Assembly: GCA_002305125.1 (NCBI GenBank)
Contig: DBQG01000032.1
Span: 1-33,964 of the forward strand
Origin: Patescibacteria group bacterium UBA1400
GTDB taxonomy: Bacteria > Patescibacteriota > Microgenomatia > UBA1400
Length of the DNA stretch: 33,964 bases
Direction of reading: 5' to 3'
In this document: positions 7,710-16,947 of the stretch, in pieces
Layout: the number at the start of each line of letters is the position of its first letter
Numbering within the stretch: the first letter of the stretch is position 1
The notes under the pieces: generated by a model
Told to the model about the DNA's origin: nothing
Databases searched by the model: none
The model's input: the letters and a program-made list of their open reading frames with translations, nothing else
Position numbers and translations under genes: made by a program

Positions 7710-9285
7710 ATTGATTTAAAACCTGAGTCACACCTTGAGAAACAGTGCTTAAGGCCTGGGCAATATTGCTGTTAGTTAAAAGGGTGTTTATTGTATCCTC
7801 ATAATATTTAATGATCTTGTCATTAATACCATTGTCATGAGTTCGGGAACACATATACCAGGACTGGGCATACGGACCCTGTTGAACAAAAGCTCCCATT
7901 AGCTCATCAGAGGCAAGTTGAGAAGCTAAATCAACTCTAGGATACGGTTCACCAAAACTTCTTACCTGAGAAGCATTGGTATAAAATTTTGCCATTACTT
8001 CCGTAGATGATAAGTATTGTAAAAACTTCCAGGCAGCTGCACTGTTTTTACTTTTAGCCGAAACTCCCTCTGCCCAGTAAGTTGCCCAAGCGACTTTTGT
8101 ATCTGGCAGCTGCGGTACAGGATAGGTTTTAAACTGAAGATTAGGATTAATATTTCTGATTTCTTCTATTCTCCAGGAGGGAGCAAAAATCATCGCTACC
8201 TTTCCGATGGCAAAAGCATAGGTTGAAGAAGGTAGCGTCTGATCCCAAACCTTATCTTGAGTACTAAAGATGGTATAAAAACGCAAAGCATCTTCAGCCA
8301 AAGAGCCGGTGGGATTAGCTAAATCAGCTCCGTTTTGTAACATCATTAAGCCCAAGATGTCGGAAAAGTGATCAATATTACCAACCGTGCCCAAGGCTAC
8401 TCCGGCTACCTGAATTCTGCCCGATGAGTCCTTAACGGTTAGATCCATGGCCGTACGCCTCAAGTCATCCCATGTTGTAGGTGGAGTCTTGCCGGCGGTG
8501 TTAAAAATATTAGTATTATAAAAAAGAGCTAAACTGTCAAAACCAATAGGAACTCCATAAACATTCCCCCCCGACACTAGATCCTGGCTGACCACAGGAA
8601 AAAAATTGGTTTGTAAATTTAGCTGCTCTGCTACCTGCTTAGGAGCCGGCGTCATGCTTCTTCCCAACATCGGTAGCCAAGTATTATGAAAACGGAAAAT
8701 ATCAGGACCTTCTTCTCCCGCCAGAGCTGACTGCAGTCTTTCCCGGTAATCTTTATGTGATTGACGCTGATAATTAATCTGAATTTTAGGATTAGCCTTT
8801 TGAAAATCCGCAATTAAAGAACTCATTACATTCTCTGACTCCCATAACCCCCAGTAAGTAAGACTGGCTTCCTGATCACTACCTCCACCTGAACCGCCGC
8901 CCCGGTTAAAAAGAGGAAGAATAACTTTGGTTATAACCAGATAAAGAATAACAATAACAATAATAACGCCAACTAAAGGAATAAGTTTTTTAAAAATAGG
9001 TTCTTTAACTTCTTTTACAGACGGGGGTGTGTCTTCTGGTTGCAACTCTTCCTGACTCGTCTGATCTAGCTCATCCACTGGGGGTGGAGGCGGAACCTCA
9101 ACCTCTTCAACTGTCTGCGTTTGATCTTCTTGCTGATCCTGAGGCTGCTGACCGGCTGTTACCCAGGGGGGGAGGTTTTCTTCTTCTACCTGAGAAGGAA
9201 CATCCTGGTCAGGCTTTACCTCTCCCGAGATTTGATTGCCCTCTGTTTGATTTTCTTGTGGATTTTGCTCTTGATTATCGGTCAT
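7690..9285 (-). CDS. Membrane-anchored extracellular solute-binding protein (family 1-like)
   Basis: 531 residues. The first ~98 are acidic and Pro/Gln-rich with no signal peptide. One transmembrane helix follows at about 101-126 (LIPLVGVIIVIVILYLVI), then a Gly/Ser linker (GGGSGGGS). From about residue 140 there is a MalE/UgpB-like binding domain: LTYWGLWESENVMSSLIADF, EEGPDIFRFHNTWLP, VYGVPIGFDSLALFYNTNIF, TPPTTWDDLRRTA and WRIEEI. I infer type II topology with the binding domain outside. No ABC permease or ATPase gene is adjacent, which is odd for this family. It is divergent from the VanW gene with only 14 bp between the start codons. Confidence 0.85.
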   Translation of the reverse strand: MTDNQEQNPQENQTEGNQISGEVKPDQDVPSQVEEENLPPWVTAGQQPQDQQEDQTQTVEEVEVPPPPPVDELDQTSQEELQPEDTPPSVKEVKEPIFKKLIPLVGVIIVIVILYLVITKVILPLFNRGGGSGGGSDQEASLTYWGLWESENVMSSLIADFQKANPKIQINYQRQSHKDYRERLQSALAGEEGPDIFRFHNTWLPMLGRSMTPAPKQVAEQLNLQTNFFPVVSQDLVSGGNVYGVPIGFDSLALFYNTNIFNTAGKTPPTTWDDLRRTAMDLTVKDSSGRIQVAGVALGTVGNIDHFSDILGLMMLQNGADLANPTGSLAEDALRFYTIFSTQDKVWDQTLPSSTYAFAIGKVAMIFAPSWRIEEIRNINPNLQFKTYPVPQLPDTKVAWATYWAEGVSAKSKNSAAAWKFLQYLSSTEVMAKFYTNASQVRSFGEPYPRVDLASQLASDELMGAFVQQGPYAQSWYMCSRTHDNGINDKIIKYYEDTINTLLTNSNIAQALSTVSQGVTQVLNQYGIKQQ

Positions 9286-9294
9286 GATATTCTA
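9285..9294. promoter_or_regulatory. Near-symmetric divergent -10 between the solute-binding and VanW genes
   Basis: On the plus strand, TG-A-TATTCT (9285-9293) plus 6 nt (AAACAT) leads to the VanW ATG at 9300, a leaderless geometry. On the minus strand the same bases read TAGAAT (9289-9294), only 3 nt before the ATG at 9285. The plus-strand reading is convincing. The minus-strand reading would place +1 inside the start codon and is uncertain. TTGCTC at 9265-9270 could be a weak plus-strand -35 at 17 bp. Confidence 0.5.
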
Positions 9295-9299
9295 AACAT

Positions 9300-11060
9300 A
9301 TGATACAAAAGGTGGGTAAATGTTTGCAAGCTTTAACCATAATTATCGTTTTAATTCTGCTTTCTTACCCTCTGTTAACTGCAGTTTATTATAACTTAGT
9401 TTTTAAAAACAAAATATATCCTAAAGTCTTTGTACTAAATATAGATATGGGCAGCAAAACCAAATCTCAGGCTTTAAATTTAATAAAAAACAAAGTCCAA
9501 GAAAGCAACTTTAACACCATCGTTTTAAACTATCAAAACCAACAATGGCAGCTGGACCTTAATAGTTTACAGTTTAACTGGCTGCCGGAAAAAACAGCAG
9601 ACAAGGCCTTTCTATTTGGCAAGCAAAAAGAGTTAAATATCCTGGAAAAATGGAAGTTATGGCAGCAGGGAAAAAACTTCTCCCTGGACTGGGAGATCAA
9701 CCATAATCTACTTAACCAACATATTGCCACCATTGCCTCTAAACTTAATGTACCCGTTGTTCCCCCAACTATTGATCTAGTTCTTGATCAAACAGGAAAA
9801 AAGATAATTGAAGTTAATCCGGGCAGATCAGGAAAAGAACTGAATCAAAAAAACATCATAAACACAATAAGCAACCAACTATCTAACTTAGAAAATAATC
9901 CTCTTGAATTAGCTTTAATTGATATTTATGCGGTTGAAGATCCGGAAAAATTAGCAGAAACTAAAACCAGAGCAGAAAACTTGATCGATAAAAAGATCAA
10001 ACTTGAATTTAACAATGAAGTCTGGTTTTTAGAAGACAAAGAAATAGTCAACTTTTTAAATTTTGAAGAAGGCTTTAATGAAGTCAAAATTGCTTCTTAT
10101 ACTGCTCAGCTTGCCAAATTTATTGATCAACCGCCCCAAAACGCTTTGTTTAATTTTAATCAGGGCAGAGTTACTGAGTTTAAACCAGCTCAGGACGGCC
10201 AGACTTTGGATCAAAAAAAAGCCCAACTGCTTTTGCAGGAAGCTTTACTGGGACTAGAAAAAGAAAATAATTTGGCCACCGTAAGTATTCCGGTTAATAT
10301 CACCAAACCCCAGATAGCTACCCAAGATGTTAATAATTTAGGCATCAAGGAAATAATCGGCACAGGAGAATCCTGGTTTAAGGGTTCTATTGCTTCAAGG
10401 ATTCATAATGTCCGCTTGGCATCCCAAAAACTAAACGGAGTTTTAATTCCGCCGGGACAAACTTTTTCTTTTAACCAAACAATTGGAGACATCTCTTTAC
10501 AAACCGGCTATCAACAAGCCTATATCATTCAAAACGGCCGAACAATTCTGGGAGATGGCGGCGGTGTCTGTCAAGTATCCACCACTTTATTCAGGGCTGT
10601 ACTGGATGCCGGCCTCGAAATTGAAGAAAGACAAGCTCATGCCTATCGGGTTTCTTATTATGAGCAAAATTATCAGGTAGGCGTGGATGCTACCGTCTTT
10701 TCCCCCAAACCTGACTTTGTGTTTAAAAACGATACTCCAGGCCATATTCTTATCCAATCTTTTATGGATGAAACCAATTCAAAACTTACTTTTATTCTCT
10801 ATGGTACCTGGGATGGAAGGGAAACAACCTTATCAGCCTCAAGAATCTGGGACCAAATTCCTCCGCCTCCTGATCTTTATCAGGATGATCCGACTCTTCC
10901 ACAGGGCATTATCAAGCAGATTGACTGGAAAGCCTGGGGAGCCAAAGTTTCTTTTGACTGGAAAGTGGTAAGGGGAAACGAAGTTTTACAGGAACAAACA
11001 TTTTCTTCTTATTATAAACCCTGGCAAGCTATTTATCTTAAAGGCACCGGATCCCAATAA
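9300..11060 (+). CDS. VanW-family cell-envelope protein
   Basis: 586 residues. An N-terminal transmembrane anchor at about 12-32 is followed by a large extracellular part. The region 45-330 looks like tandem putative peptidoglycan-binding (PG_binding_4-like) modules. The VanW domain follows from about 350, with FKGSIASRIHNVRLAS, GVLIPPGQTFSFNQTIGD, and GDGGGVCQVSTTLFRAVLDAG (Cys424), then HAYRVSYYE and GHILIQS. VanW domains occur in Gram-positive-type cell walls; the biochemical role remains poorly defined. The start is supported by the extended -10 exactly 6 nt upstream. It heads a plus-strand set of envelope genes interrupted by tsaD. Confidence 0.9.
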   Translation: MIQKVGKCLQALTIIIVLILLSYPLLTAVYYNLVFKNKIYPKVFVLNIDMGSKTKSQALNLIKNKVQESNFNTIVLNYQNQQWQLDLNSLQFNWLPEKTADKAFLFGKQKELNILEKWKLWQQGKNFSLDWEINHNLLNQHIATIASKLNVPVVPPTIDLVLDQTGKKIIEVNPGRSGKELNQKNIINTISNQLSNLENNPLELALIDIYAVEDPEKLAETKTRAENLIDKKIKLEFNNEVWFLEDKEIVNFLNFEEGFNEVKIASYTAQLAKFIDQPPQNALFNFNQGRVTEFKPAQDGQTLDQKKAQLLLQEALLGLEKENNLATVSIPVNITKPQIATQDVNNLGIKEIIGTGESWFKGSIASRIHNVRLASQKLNGVLIPPGQTFSFNQTIGDISLQTGYQQAYIIQNGRTILGDGGGVCQVSTTLFRAVLDAGLEIEERQAHAYRVSYYEQNYQVGVDATVFSPKPDFVFKNDTPGHILIQSFMDETNSKLTFILYGTWDGRETTLSASRIWDQIPPPPDLYQDDPTLPQGIIKQIDWKAWGAKVSFDWKVVRGNEVLQEQTFSSYYKPWQAIYLKGTGSQ

Positions 11061-11111
11061 ATAGTTATTCTTTAAATATTCTTCTTTCTAAATAGAACGA
11101 CACCAACCCTA

Positions 11112-11120
11112 TGCTAAAAT
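11112..11120 (+). promoter_or_regulatory. Extended -10 promoter, leaderless GTG start of tsaD
   Basis: Reads TG-C-TAAAAT then 6 nt (AAAAGA) then GTG at 11127, so the predicted +1 is the G of the start codon. The hexamer is 5 of 6. TAGAAC 16 bp upstream is only a weak -35. No ribosome site is present. Confidence 0.6.
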
Positions 11121-11126
11121 AAAAGA

Positions 11127-12122
11127 GTGAAAATATTAGGCATAGAAACCAGTTTTGATGAAACGGCTGCGGCTATTGTTGAAAACGGGCAAAAAATACT
11201 TTCAAGCAAAGAAGCAACCACGAGCAAATTAACCCGCCAGTACGGTGGGCTTGTCCCGGAGCAGGCTGCCAGAGAACAGATAAGATGTATTATTCCTGTA
11301 ATACAAGAAGTATTAACAGAAACTAAATTAAAATTAAAAGATGTTGATGCTATTGCCTGTACTTTAGGTCCAGGCTTAATCGGCAGCCTGCTGGTGGGTG
11401 TGGAAACAGCCAAAACTTTGGGCTTCTGTTTAAAAAAACCGCTTGTTCCTGTTAATCACATCAAAGCTCATCTTTATGCCAACTTTATTCATAGTTATGA
11501 AAAAATCTCTTTTCCCAGTTTGGGACTAATCGTATCTGGAGGCCATACAGAACTGTTTCTAATTAAAAACAAAAACCACTTTCAATGGCTGGGAGGAACT
11601 TTAGACGATGCTGCCGGAGAATGTTTGGATAAATGTGCCCGGGTGCTAGGTTTTGGCTATCCCGGTGGACCGGCCATTGAAAAAGCAGCTCTGAAGGCAG
11701 ATAAAAAACCTGATTTCAAACTTCCCAGGCCGTTAATCCATAAGAATAATCTTAACTTTTCTTTTTCTGGTTTAAAAACCGCTTTTATTAAAGAAATAAA
11801 ACAAAAGCCTTTAATAGACAAAAATTTGCTTGCCTGGGAGTTACAGGAAGCAGTTACCGACGTGTTGGTTAAAAAAACTTTGTTAGCTGCCGAAAAGTTT
11901 AAGGTAAAAGCTATTTTACTAGGCGGAGGAGTAGCAGCTAACCAAAAATTAAGGGACAAACTAACCTTAGGAGTGCAAAAAACAAAGCTTAAAACCGATC
12001 TTTTTATTCCGGAAAAAAAACTTTGCACTGATAATGCCATAATTGTGGCAACAGCAGCTTTTTTTGATTTTAAATCACAAGACTGGAAAACGGTAAAAGC
12101 AAACCCTGCTTTGGAAGTTTAA
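11127..12122 (+). CDS. tsaD: tRNA N6-threonylcarbamoyladenosine transferase TsaD
   Basis: Transfers the threonylcarbamoyl group to A37 of ANN-decoding tRNAs, working with TsaB, TsaC and TsaE, none of which is in the window. 331 residues, normal length. Seen: the N-terminal ILGIETSFDET, the metal-binding HIKAHLYA (His111 and His115), LIVSGGHTEL, the phosphate loop GECLDKCARVLGFGYPGGP and LGGGVAANQKLR. The start is GTG, placed by the extended -10 element 6 nt upstream. The next gene starts 7 bp after the stop, so tsaD probably leads an operon with the two envelope genes downstream. Confidence 0.97.
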   Translation: MKILGIETSFDETAAAIVENGQKILSSKEATTSKLTRQYGGLVPEQAAREQIRCIIPVIQEVLTETKLKLKDVDAIACTLGPGLIGSLLVGVETAKTLGFCLKKPLVPVNHIKAHLYANFIHSYEKISFPSLGLIVSGGHTELFLIKNKNHFQWLGGTLDDAAGECLDKCARVLGFGYPGGPAIEKAALKADKKPDFKLPRPLIHKNNLNFSFSGLKTAFIKEIKQKPLIDKNLLAWELQEAVTDVLVKKTLLAAEKFKVKAILLGGGVAANQKLRDKLTLGVQKTKLKTDLFIPEKKLCTDNAIIVATAAFFDFKSQDWKTVKANPALEV

Positions 12123-12129
12123 AGTTATA

Positions 12130-13761
12130 ATGAAATTTACCAGAAAACAAGTCATTTTTATCCTTACCAATCTTGTTATTGTCCTTGTCTTTTTGTTACT
12201 AACCCTAATTTCACTAGAACCTTTTGTCAAAAATTTTACTACCGCTTTGCCCGGAGACTATGATGAACTTTTCATTACCTGGTCCATTAATAACATGTCT
12301 CAAAATATTTTCCAGCTAAAAAACATTGTTAGGATAGAAGACCTGTTTAAAGCAAATATCTTTTATCCGCACCCTTATGCTCAAGCTTACTCTGATCCTT
12401 TCATTCTATCCGCCCTAATCGCTACCCCCCTTCTTAAACTTACGGCTCAACCAATAACGGCCTTTAACTTTAATCTTATCCTGAGTCAGTTTTTATTTCT
12501 AACCTTTGGTTACTTTTTTTTCCTTAAATTAACCAAAGAAAAACTAATTGCTGTTTTGCTAAGCTTTGGTTTAGCGTTTTCTAAAATTCACCTTCATTAT
12601 CTTCCCCACCTACATACCTTTGCTATTTTTCTTCTGCCGACGGCAGGCCTAAGCCTACTTCATTTTAAAGACAGTAAAAAAATAATTTTCCTTTACCTTG
12701 CCAATCTTTGCTTTATTCTACAAATGAGCAATTCTTTTCTTCCCGGTATTTTTATTGTTTTTTTAGCTTTGGGTTTAAGCATAACTTATCCCAAACTTAA
12801 AAACTTACTTGTCCAAAACAAACTTCATTTAATTGCAAATTTAATCTTAAGTTTAATTTTCCTGGGACCGATAGTAATGATTTATTTTAAAGTGTTAAAA
12901 CATTTTAACTATGTCAGGTCCCTAACTGAAGTTATTCATTTTTCCTTAAGCCCTGAGGAGGTAGTTACCAAGTTTTTGTCTCCTGCCGCTTATTTTATTA
13001 TCCTACTAACCCTGCCAGCAATCTTATTAAAAACCAGAAACCGGCAACAGATAAAAACAAAAAAACAAATACTTTTGTTTTTACTGGGAATGGGTTTGAG
13101 TTTTATCTTTAGCCTGGGACCTGCCCTGCATTGGCAAAGACAAACTATAAAAATACCTTTTCACATTCCCCTTCCTTACCTGGCGCTTTATTTTCTTGTA
13201 CCCGGCTTTAAAGGATTCAGAACGCCTTCCCGCTTTATTAACCTAGTTCTACTTTTTGGCCTGATGGCTGGCGCTTTAAGTTTAAAAAGTCTGTTTAAAC
13301 ACAAAAAGGGCAAAATTTTAATAACTATTTTTACAATTTTTCTTTTAACCCTTAGTTTTAAAAAACCCAGTTTTGTTCTCATCCCCCAGCCTCAGGAATA
13401 TCCGCCAGTCTATCACTGGCTCAAAAACCAGGAAGGAGAGGTAGTTATCCACCTGCCCATCTATGCCTGGGGAGAAAAACAGGAAACCTTAAGAATGCTT
13501 TTCAGCCTTTATCACAAGAAAAACCTTATTAATGGCTACAGCGGCTTTTTCCCTCAGGAGTATTTAAACCTTATCTCCTACCTGAAACAGAATTTTCCCC
13601 AACCCCAGACGATTCTCCATTTAAAGGAACTAGGCATTGATTATATAATCTTAGATACAAGCAGCTACGCCCAAGAACAGTTAAACCAGCTGGAAACCAA
13701 CCCAAAGCTAAAAAAAACAGCAGAGTTTGAAGATAATGTTATTTATCAGTTTAAAGAGTAA
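12130..13761 (+). CDS. Polytopic GT-C-like glycosyltransferase/membrane protein
   Basis: 543 residues with roughly ten to eleven hydrophobic helices, the first at about 8-29. The first external loop contains PGDYDELF (Asp43, Asp45, Glu46), the place and kind of acidic motif used by GT-C glycosyltransferases. The loop then has FYPHPYAQAYSDPF, which recurs in uncharacterised bacterial membrane proteins. The C-terminal ~100 residues are soluble (VIHLPIYAWGEKQETLRMLFS). I infer transfer of a lipid-linked sugar to an envelope acceptor; the substrate is unknown. It lies 7 bp after tsaD and 15 bp before the DUF4012 gene. No clear ribosome site; TATAAT overlaps its ATG by chance or as an internal promoter. 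Confidence 0.7.
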   Translation: MKFTRKQVIFILTNLVIVLVFLLLTLISLEPFVKNFTTALPGDYDELFITWSINNMSQNIFQLKNIVRIEDLFKANIFYPHPYAQAYSDPFILSALIATPLLKLTAQPITAFNFNLILSQFLFLTFGYFFFLKLTKEKLIAVLLSFGLAFSKIHLHYLPHLHTFAIFLLPTAGLSLLHFKDSKKIIFLYLANLCFILQMSNSFLPGIFIVFLALGLSITYPKLKNLLVQNKLHLIANLILSLIFLGPIVMIYFKVLKHFNYVRSLTEVIHFSLSPEEVVTKFLSPAAYFIILLTLPAILLKTRNRQQIKTKKQILLFLLGMGLSFIFSLGPALHWQRQTIKIPFHIPLPYLALYFLVPGFKGFRTPSRFINLVLLFGLMAGALSLKSLFKHKKGKILITIFTIFLLTLSFKKPSFVLIPQPQEYPPVYHWLKNQEGEVVIHLPIYAWGEKQETLRMLFSLYHKKNLINGYSGFFPQEYLNLISYLKQNFPQPQTILHLKELGIDYIILDTSSYAQEQLNQLETNPKLKKTAEFEDNVIYQFKE

Positions 13762-13776
13762 AAAAACTTAATAAAG

Positions 13777-15513
13777 ATGAAAAAAAAGATTCTAAGCAAA
13801 ATTAAAAAAGCAGTTAAAAGAAGAGCTGCCTTTTTTCTTATAATTCTTGCAGTTTTCCTTTTAATAACTCTCTCCTTATCCTTAGGAATTTTAACCTTTT
13901 TCCAAGCCAAAGATCTGTTTTTAAACCAAAAGTTTTCCCAGGCAGAAAAAAAAGCTACCCTTTCCCTTAACCTGCTTCAACCATTATCGTTTTTAAACCT
14001 GACGCCTGCCAAAAACTACTACCAAACCTTAAAAACTACAGATCAAATCATAATCCTAACCCAACAAATATCTTTATCCAGCCAAAAGCTTTTTGATGTG
14101 ATTATCAACAATAAGCCAAGTGAATTTGAATTAAGTTTTTCTATCTGGCAAAAGGATCTGGAAAGCTTAAACAAAAAAGCAAACAGTTTAAACGCCAACA
14201 TTAAGTTTTTAAACCAGGAGCAAAAAGAAAAAATCCAGAAAACAAAAAAACTTTTAGCTGATTTAACAAGCTTTGCTAACTACCTGCCTGGTATTTTAGG
14301 CAAAGATAAAGAAAAAACCTACTTTATCCTACTTCAAAACAACCTGGAACTCAGACCCTCAGGCGGTTTTATGGGCTCTTATGCCAAATTAAAGTTTAAC
14401 AGAGGAGTTTTAACTGATCTGCAGATTCAGGATATCTATGTGCCTGACGGCCAGATACCCGGCCATGTTAACCCGCCCTGGCCTATCCAACAAGCTTTTA
14501 AACAAGGCTGGTGGCGGTTAAGGGATTCAAACTGGGACCCTGATTTTCCCGAGGCTAGTCAGGATGTCCAATGGTTTTTTGAAAAAGGCGGAGAAGAAAA
14601 AACAGACGGCCTAATCGCCTTAAACCTAATCACCATCAAAGATCTGCTGACTCTAGTCCAACCCTTAACTGTGCCTGACTACCACCAAAGTGTTACCCAG
14701 GAAAACTTTTACCAGCTGGCTCAAGCCCAAGCAGAACAAAACTTTTTTCCCGGCTCCACCCAGAAAAAAGATTTTTTAGGAGCGGCAGCCAAACAACTGC
14801 TTTTTAAGCTTAAAACTTTAGATTACAAACAGGCAGGAAAATTACTACAGATCCTGGGCAAAAACCTAGAGGAAAAGCAGATTATCATCAGTTTAAATGA
14901 CCAGGCTCAGGCTAACTTCCTAAACCGCATTAACTGGTCCGGAAGTCTGAAAAGAAACTTTCAGGATACCTCCACCCTCATTTCTGATTATATTTATCTT
15001 GTTGATACTAACCTGGGAGCTAATAAAGCCAACTGCTGCGTCCAAAAACAAGCAGATCAAACCCTTGTCTTAGAAAAAAATAAACTGAAAACCCAGCTTA
15101 TTCTCACTTATACCAATAACTCTCCCAAAAATAGACCACAACCGCCCTTGTTCTGGGGAGGAGTTTATGAAAACTTTCTAAGAGTTATTTTACCCTTGGA
15201 GGCAGAGAATATAACCATTACCTTAGATGAACAAATAGTTAATAAAAATAAAATAGATGTTAAAAACTACCCAGATAAAAAATTAAAATCCCTGGGATTT
15301 TTTGTCATTACTCATCCTGAATCCAGAGCCAAAATAAAAATAACCTATGAAAAGAGTCTAACCACAGAAATAAATCAAAAACTACCAAATCAGCTTTTCC
15401 TGGAAATCCAAAAACAGCCAGGAATAGAAAACTATAAACACACCATAAAACTAAATAACCAAACAAAAGAAGAAGAGATAAAAACTGACAAAACCATTGA
15501 ATTTAACTTTTAA
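13777..15513 (+). CDS. DUF4012-domain membrane-anchored protein
   Basis: 578 residues. A basic N-terminus and a transmembrane helix at about 17-41 are followed by an extracellular region with helical segments to about 165, then the DUF4012 core: FILLQNNLELRPSGGFMGSY, DIYVPDGQIPGHVNPPW, WWRLRDSNWDPDFPEAS and DGLIALNLITIKDLL. Function is unknown; the family is frequent in candidate-phyla and Gram-positive genomes, often near surface-polysaccharide genes, which agrees with the GT-C-like gene 15 bp upstream. Its 3' end faces pyruvate kinase with only 15 bp between stops, so the transcripts must overlap. Confidence 0.88.
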   Translation: MKKKILSKIKKAVKRRAAFFLIILAVFLLITLSLSLGILTFFQAKDLFLNQKFSQAEKKATLSLNLLQPLSFLNLTPAKNYYQTLKTTDQIIILTQQISLSSQKLFDVIINNKPSEFELSFSIWQKDLESLNKKANSLNANIKFLNQEQKEKIQKTKKLLADLTSFANYLPGILGKDKEKTYFILLQNNLELRPSGGFMGSYAKLKFNRGVLTDLQIQDIYVPDGQIPGHVNPPWPIQQAFKQGWWRLRDSNWDPDFPEASQDVQWFFEKGGEEKTDGLIALNLITIKDLLTLVQPLTVPDYHQSVTQENFYQLAQAQAEQNFFPGSTQKKDFLGAAAKQLLFKLKTLDYKQAGKLLQILGKNLEEKQIIISLNDQAQANFLNRINWSGSLKRNFQDTSTLISDYIYLVDTNLGANKANCCVQKQADQTLVLEKNKLKTQLILTYTNNSPKNRPQPPLFWGGVYENFLRVILPLEAENITITLDEQIVNKNKIDVKNYPDKKLKSLGFFVITHPESRAKIKITYEKSLTTEINQKLPNQLFLEIQKQPGIENYKHTIKLNNQTKEEEIKTDKTIEFNF

Positions 15514-15528
15514 AACAATTAAAAGCTT

Positions 15529-16941
15529 TTAGCTAATATGCTGGATCTTTAAAGTATTCGTTTGCGCCGGCGTTCCCCACATCTCGCCGTGAATAAAGAT
15601 AACATCCTCGCCTTTTTTAAGCTGACCTTTCTGCTTTAAAAACTCCATGACTTTTTTAACAGAGTGAGCTGTATTATGAGCATATTTAAGATAAAAAGGG
15701 GTTACCCCAAAAGATAAAAGCAGACTTTCCACAGTCTTTTTTCGACTGGAAACAGCAATAATGTCAAGCTTGGGCCGGTATCGGGACAACAACCTGGCTG
15801 TCTGACCGGTTTCTGTTAAAACCACAATCTTGCTGATCTTTTTTTCTAAAGCAAAATCGCTCTTAGAAATCCAGAAAGCTGACTGGGTAATAACCTCATT
15901 CATATCATCTGTCATCAAATCCAAACCATTACCTGTAATGTCTTTTTCTACAAACTGGGCAATCTTGGCCATGGTTTTTAACGCCTTGACAGGATGTTTA
16001 CCTGCCGCTGACTCTCCAGATAGCATCAGACAATCTGCAAAATCATAGACAGCATTAGCCACATCAGAAATTTCAGCTCTGGTAGGTCTGGGATAATCAA
16101 CCATTGACTGCAGCATCTGAGTAGCTACAATCACCGGCACGGCTCTGTTGCGGCATTTTTTAATAATCTCTTTCTGAATACCCGGCACTTTTTCAAACGG
16201 AAACTCGACCGCCAAGTCGCCTCTGGCTACCATAACCGCATCCGTATGTTCCAAAATTGCATCAAAGTTAGCTACCGCTTGAGAAGTCTCAATTTTAGCA
16301 ATAACCTTTGCTCTTATTTTTCTTTTTTTAAGTTCTTTTTTAAGATTAATAATGTCAATCTCATCTCTAACAAAAGAAAGACCAATAAAGTCCAAATCCT
16401 CTGTCTGAGCCAAAGTTAAAGCTTTCATATCCTTTTCCACCAACGTGGCCAACTCTAAATCAAGGCTAGGAAAGTTGGCACCTTTCCTAGACTTTAAAAC
16501 TCCTCCTTCAACTACTTCAACGATAAAATAATCCTTTTTTTTCTCAACTACCTTAAGCTCAATAAAAGCATCATCAAGATAAATGATATTACCTGTCTTA
16601 AGTTTGGCAAAGACTTTTTTATCAGGAATGGGAATGGTCTTTTTACCAGATAAGGTTTCTGCAGCTAAAACTACCCTCTCTCCTTTTTTAAGCTTAAAAC
16701 TTCCCCCTGGCAGATCTCCGATTCTTACCTCAGGTCCCTGAAGATCAATAAACAAAGCCACAGGTATACTCAACTGCTTGGAAACCTGCCTGACCCTTTC
16801 AATTCTTTCTTTATGCCAAGACAAATCAGAATGTTTAAAGTTAAAACGGAAACAGGTGGCTCCAGCTAAGATAAGCTCTTTTATAGTCTGCTTTGATTCG
16901 GAAGCAGGACCGATGGTAGCAATAATTTTTGTATGCAGCAC
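15529..16941 (-). CDS. pyk: Pyruvate kinase
   Basis: Converts phosphoenolpyruvate and ADP to pyruvate and ATP. 470 residues, normal length. Seen: TKIIATIGPAS at the N-terminus, FIDLQGPEVRIG (the Glu matching Glu117 of muscle enzyme is kept), the catalytic AKIE (Lys216, Glu218), MVARGDLAVEFP (237 on), ATQMLQSM, PTRAEISDVANAV and MLSGESAAG. In the segment normally RLNFSH it reads RFNFKH, so Lys36 replaces the serine that ligates K+. The start is GTG, with a perfect TATAAT exactly 6 nt upstream and no ribosome site. It is monocistronic, between convergent DUF4012 and divergent GT-C/TPR genes. Confidence 0.97.
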   Translation of the reverse strand: MLHTKIIATIGPASESKQTIKELILAGATCFRFNFKHSDLSWHKERIERVRQVSKQLSIPVALFIDLQGPEVRIGDLPGGSFKLKKGERVVLAAETLSGKKTIPIPDKKVFAKLKTGNIIYLDDAFIELKVVEKKKDYFIVEVVEGGVLKSRKGANFPSLDLELATLVEKDMKALTLAQTEDLDFIGLSFVRDEIDIINLKKELKKRKIRAKVIAKIETSQAVANFDAILEHTDAVMVARGDLAVEFPFEKVPGIQKEIIKKCRNRAVPVIVATQMLQSMVDYPRPTRAEISDVANAVYDFADCLMLSGESAAGKHPVKALKTMAKIAQFVEKDITGNGLDLMTDDMNEVITQSAFWISKSDFALEKKISKIVVLTETGQTARLLSRYRPKLDIIAVSSRKKTVESLLLSFGVTPFYLKYAHNTAHSVKKVMEFLKQKGQLKKGEDVIFIHGEMWGTPAQTNTLKIQHIS

Positions 16942-16947
16942 CTTTTT

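Noticed and set aside
15514..15540. Bidirectional terminator between the DUF4012 gene and pyruvate kinase (AAAAGCTTTT palindrome)
   Set aside because: The palindrome is only 10 bp of mostly A/T with no loop and lies at the stop codons; too weak to call.
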